A program made the translations under genes and the position numbers. This document shows, in pieces, positions 5,183 to 6,309 of a stretch of DNA of 6,309 nucleotides. Numbering within the stretch: the first letter of the stretch is position 1; every line of letters starts with the position of its first letter. Location: positions 1-6,309 of the forward strand of contig JAJQHT010000315.1 of NCBI GenBank assembly GCA_021199595.1, read 5' to 3'. The notes beneath the pieces were generated by a model. The model was given only the letters and a program-made list of their open reading frames with translations. It ran no database searches and was not told the DNA's origin. Source of the stretch: Oscillospiraceae bacterium. Its GTDB lineage: Bacteria; Bacillota; Clostridia; Oscillospirales; Oscillospiraceae.

Positions 5183-6309
5183 ATGAAACGATTCTATACG
5201 GCGACGGTGAAGCACAGAACGCTTATTCTGGTATTGTTTCTGCTGGCGGCGGCGGTGTGCCTTGTGCTGCAAGGACAGGTGGGCGTAAACTACGACGTAA
5301 ACGACTATCTCCCGGCGGACTCCGTCTCTACCGTATCCCTGGAGGTGATGGAGGAGGAATTTTCCGGCGGTATTCCCAACGTCCGTGTGATGCTCTACGA
5401 CGTGACCATCCCGGAGGCGCTGGAATATAAGGAGCGCCTCGAAGCGGTGGACGGAGTCGTTTCCGTTACCTGGCTGGATGACGCGGTGGACATTACCGCG
5501 CCTTTGGCGACACTGGACACGGATACGGTGGAGACCTACTATAAAGACAGCGCCGCCCTGCTTACCCTCACCATCGGGGAAGAGGACGATTATATTTCCG
5601 CCGTGGAGGAAATCCGCGCCGTGATCGGCGATGAAAACGCCATGACGGGCAGCGCCGTATCCACGGCCATGTCTGAAACAAGCACTACGGCGGAGGTAGG
5701 CCGTGTGGCCATCTTTGGCGTGGCCTTCGCCATGGTGGTGCTGTTTCTGACCACCAGCTCCTGGCTGGAGCCGTTTCTGGTGCTGGCAGGTCTTGTGGTG
5801 GCGGTCGTCATTAACGCCGGAACGAACCTGATTTTTGGGGAGATCTCCTTTGTCACGAACGCGGCGGGGAGCATATTGCAGATGGCGGTGTCCCTGGACT
5901 ATTCCGTATTTCTGCTCCACCGATTTGACGAGTGCCGGGAGGAGACAGAAAACGTGCAGGAGGCCATGGTGACGGCGCTGTGCCGCTCCACGGATTCCAT
6001 CCTGTCCAGCGGTCTTACGACGGTCATCGGCTTTCTTGCCCTGGTGCTGATGCAGTACCGCTTGGGGGCCGATTTGGGGCTGGCGCTGGCCAAGGGTGTG
6101 GCGATAAGTCTGATTACCGTGTTTCTGTTTACCCCTGCGCTGCTTTTGACCGTGTACCGCCTGACGGATCGGCTGCGCCACCGCACGCCAAAGCTTCGGC
6201 TGGCGGGCATGGGCCGGGTCATACACAAGCTTACGATCCCGCTGACGGTGGCCTTTGTGCTGGTGATTGCGCCCGCGTTTCTGGCCTCCTCCTCCAATGA
6301 GTACTATTA
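5183..6309 (+). CDS. MMPL/RND family membrane transporter, N-terminal 375 residues (cut by window edge)
   Basis: This is an RND-superfamily inner-membrane transporter of the MMPL type, which moves lipids or hydrophobic compounds using the proton gradient. The layout is classic: a cytoplasmic start (MKRFYTATVKHR), TM1 about 13-30, an extracytoplasmic domain about 31-172 rich in Asp/Glu, then a block of helices at about 173-190, 197-217, 224-247, 273-290 and 301-325. A cytoplasmic basic stretch (326-350) follows, and another helix starts near 351. TM4 carries SLDYSVFLLHRF (237-248); its Asp239-Tyr240 pair is the expected proton-relay motif. Family members of this layout are about 700 or more residues, so roughly the second half lies outside. 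The start is supported by GGAGGG (5170-5175) 7 nt before the ATG; another ATG at 5176, in a different frame, directly abuts that site. The gene stands behind its own promoter, after a terminator. The substrate is unknown; lipid/cell-envelope export or drug efflux are possible. Confidence 0.92.
   Translation, partial: MKRFYTATVKHRTLILVLFLLAAAVCLVLQGQVGVNYDVNDYLPADSVSTVSLEVMEEEFSGGIPNVRVMLYDVTIPEALEYKERLEAVDGVVSVTWLDDAVDITAPLATLDTDTVETYYKDSAALLTLTIGEEDDYISAVEEIRAVIGDENAMTGSAVSTAMSETSTTAEVGRVAIFGVAFAMVVLFLTTSSWLEPFLVLAGLVVAVVINAGTNLIFGEISFVTNAAGSILQMAVSLDYSVFLLHRFDECREETENVQEAMVTALCRSTDSILSSGLTTVIGFLALVLMQYRLGADLGLALAKGVAISLITVFLFTPALLLTVYRLTDRLRHRTPKLRLAGMGRVIHKLTIPLTVAFVLVIAPAFLASSSNEYY

Noticed and set aside
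5077..5430. Plus-strand open frame of 117 codons beginning before the MMPL start
   Set aside because: It crosses the promoter and overlaps the MMPL start in another frame. The GGAGGG site is spaced for the ATG at 5183, and the product is low in complexity.
5120..6226. Long minus-strand open frame of 368 codons
   Set aside because: It is antisense to the MMPL gene. Its His/Arg/Gln-rich composition is typical of reversed membrane-protein coding DNA.
1..6309. Mobile element, phage, CRISPR, toxin-antitoxin or defence system
   Set aside because: No transposase, integrase, repeat array, attachment-like direct repeats or matching gene pairs are visible, and base composition is even across the genes.

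Overview
This GC-rich window has intergenic regions that are visibly AT-rich, with consensus-like sigma-A promoters and purine-rich Shine-Dalgarno sites. The protein families are typical of gut Clostridia: a PF06838-type methionine gamma-lyase-like protein, a clostridial-looking radical SAM enzyme, RarA, and a protein-tyrosine phosphatase of the LipA/MptpB type. I infer a high-GC member of Oscillospirales/Oscillospiraceae (Bacillota). This is a judgement from style and gene content. No rRNA or other phylogenetic marker is present.

Layout: (1) Bases 1-1795, minus strand: a two-gene unit reading right to left, a radical SAM protein (911-1795) followed by a PLP-dependent methionine gamma-lyase family protein (1-852, C-terminus cut by the window edge). 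(2) Bases 1796-1857: a compact divergent promoter region in which one 10-bp palindrome supplies a TATAAT on each strand. (3) Bases 1858-2202, plus strand: a small unrecognised protein with a duplicated beta-alpha-beta look, possibly YflT-like. It converges on rarA with only two bases between the stop codons, and a hairpin spans both stops. (4) Bases 2205-3470, minus strand: the AAA+ ATPase RarA. (5) Bases 3471-3594: a second divergent promoter region. (6) Bases 3595-5019, plus strand: endonuclease III (nth) and a protein-tyrosine phosphatase, 27 bp apart and closed by a strong rho-independent terminator (5025-5062). (7) Bases 5063-6309, plus strand: a regulatory region with small inverted repeats and a perfect -10, then the N-terminal half of an MMPL/RND-type membrane transporter that runs off the window.

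Functionally this is ordinary chromosomal housekeeping. RarA (stalled-fork handling) and endonuclease III (base excision repair) are divergent neighbours, so genome maintenance is the one clear theme. The radical SAM/lyase pair may be a small metabolic unit with a sulfur or methionine link, but its substrates cannot be read from sequence. There are no tRNAs, rRNAs, CRISPR arrays, insertion sequences or phage genes, and I see no convincing undescribed system. The best leads are the uncharacterised radical SAM/lyase pair, the small plus-strand protein, and the unusually tight regulatory architecture at the two divergent and one convergent junctions.
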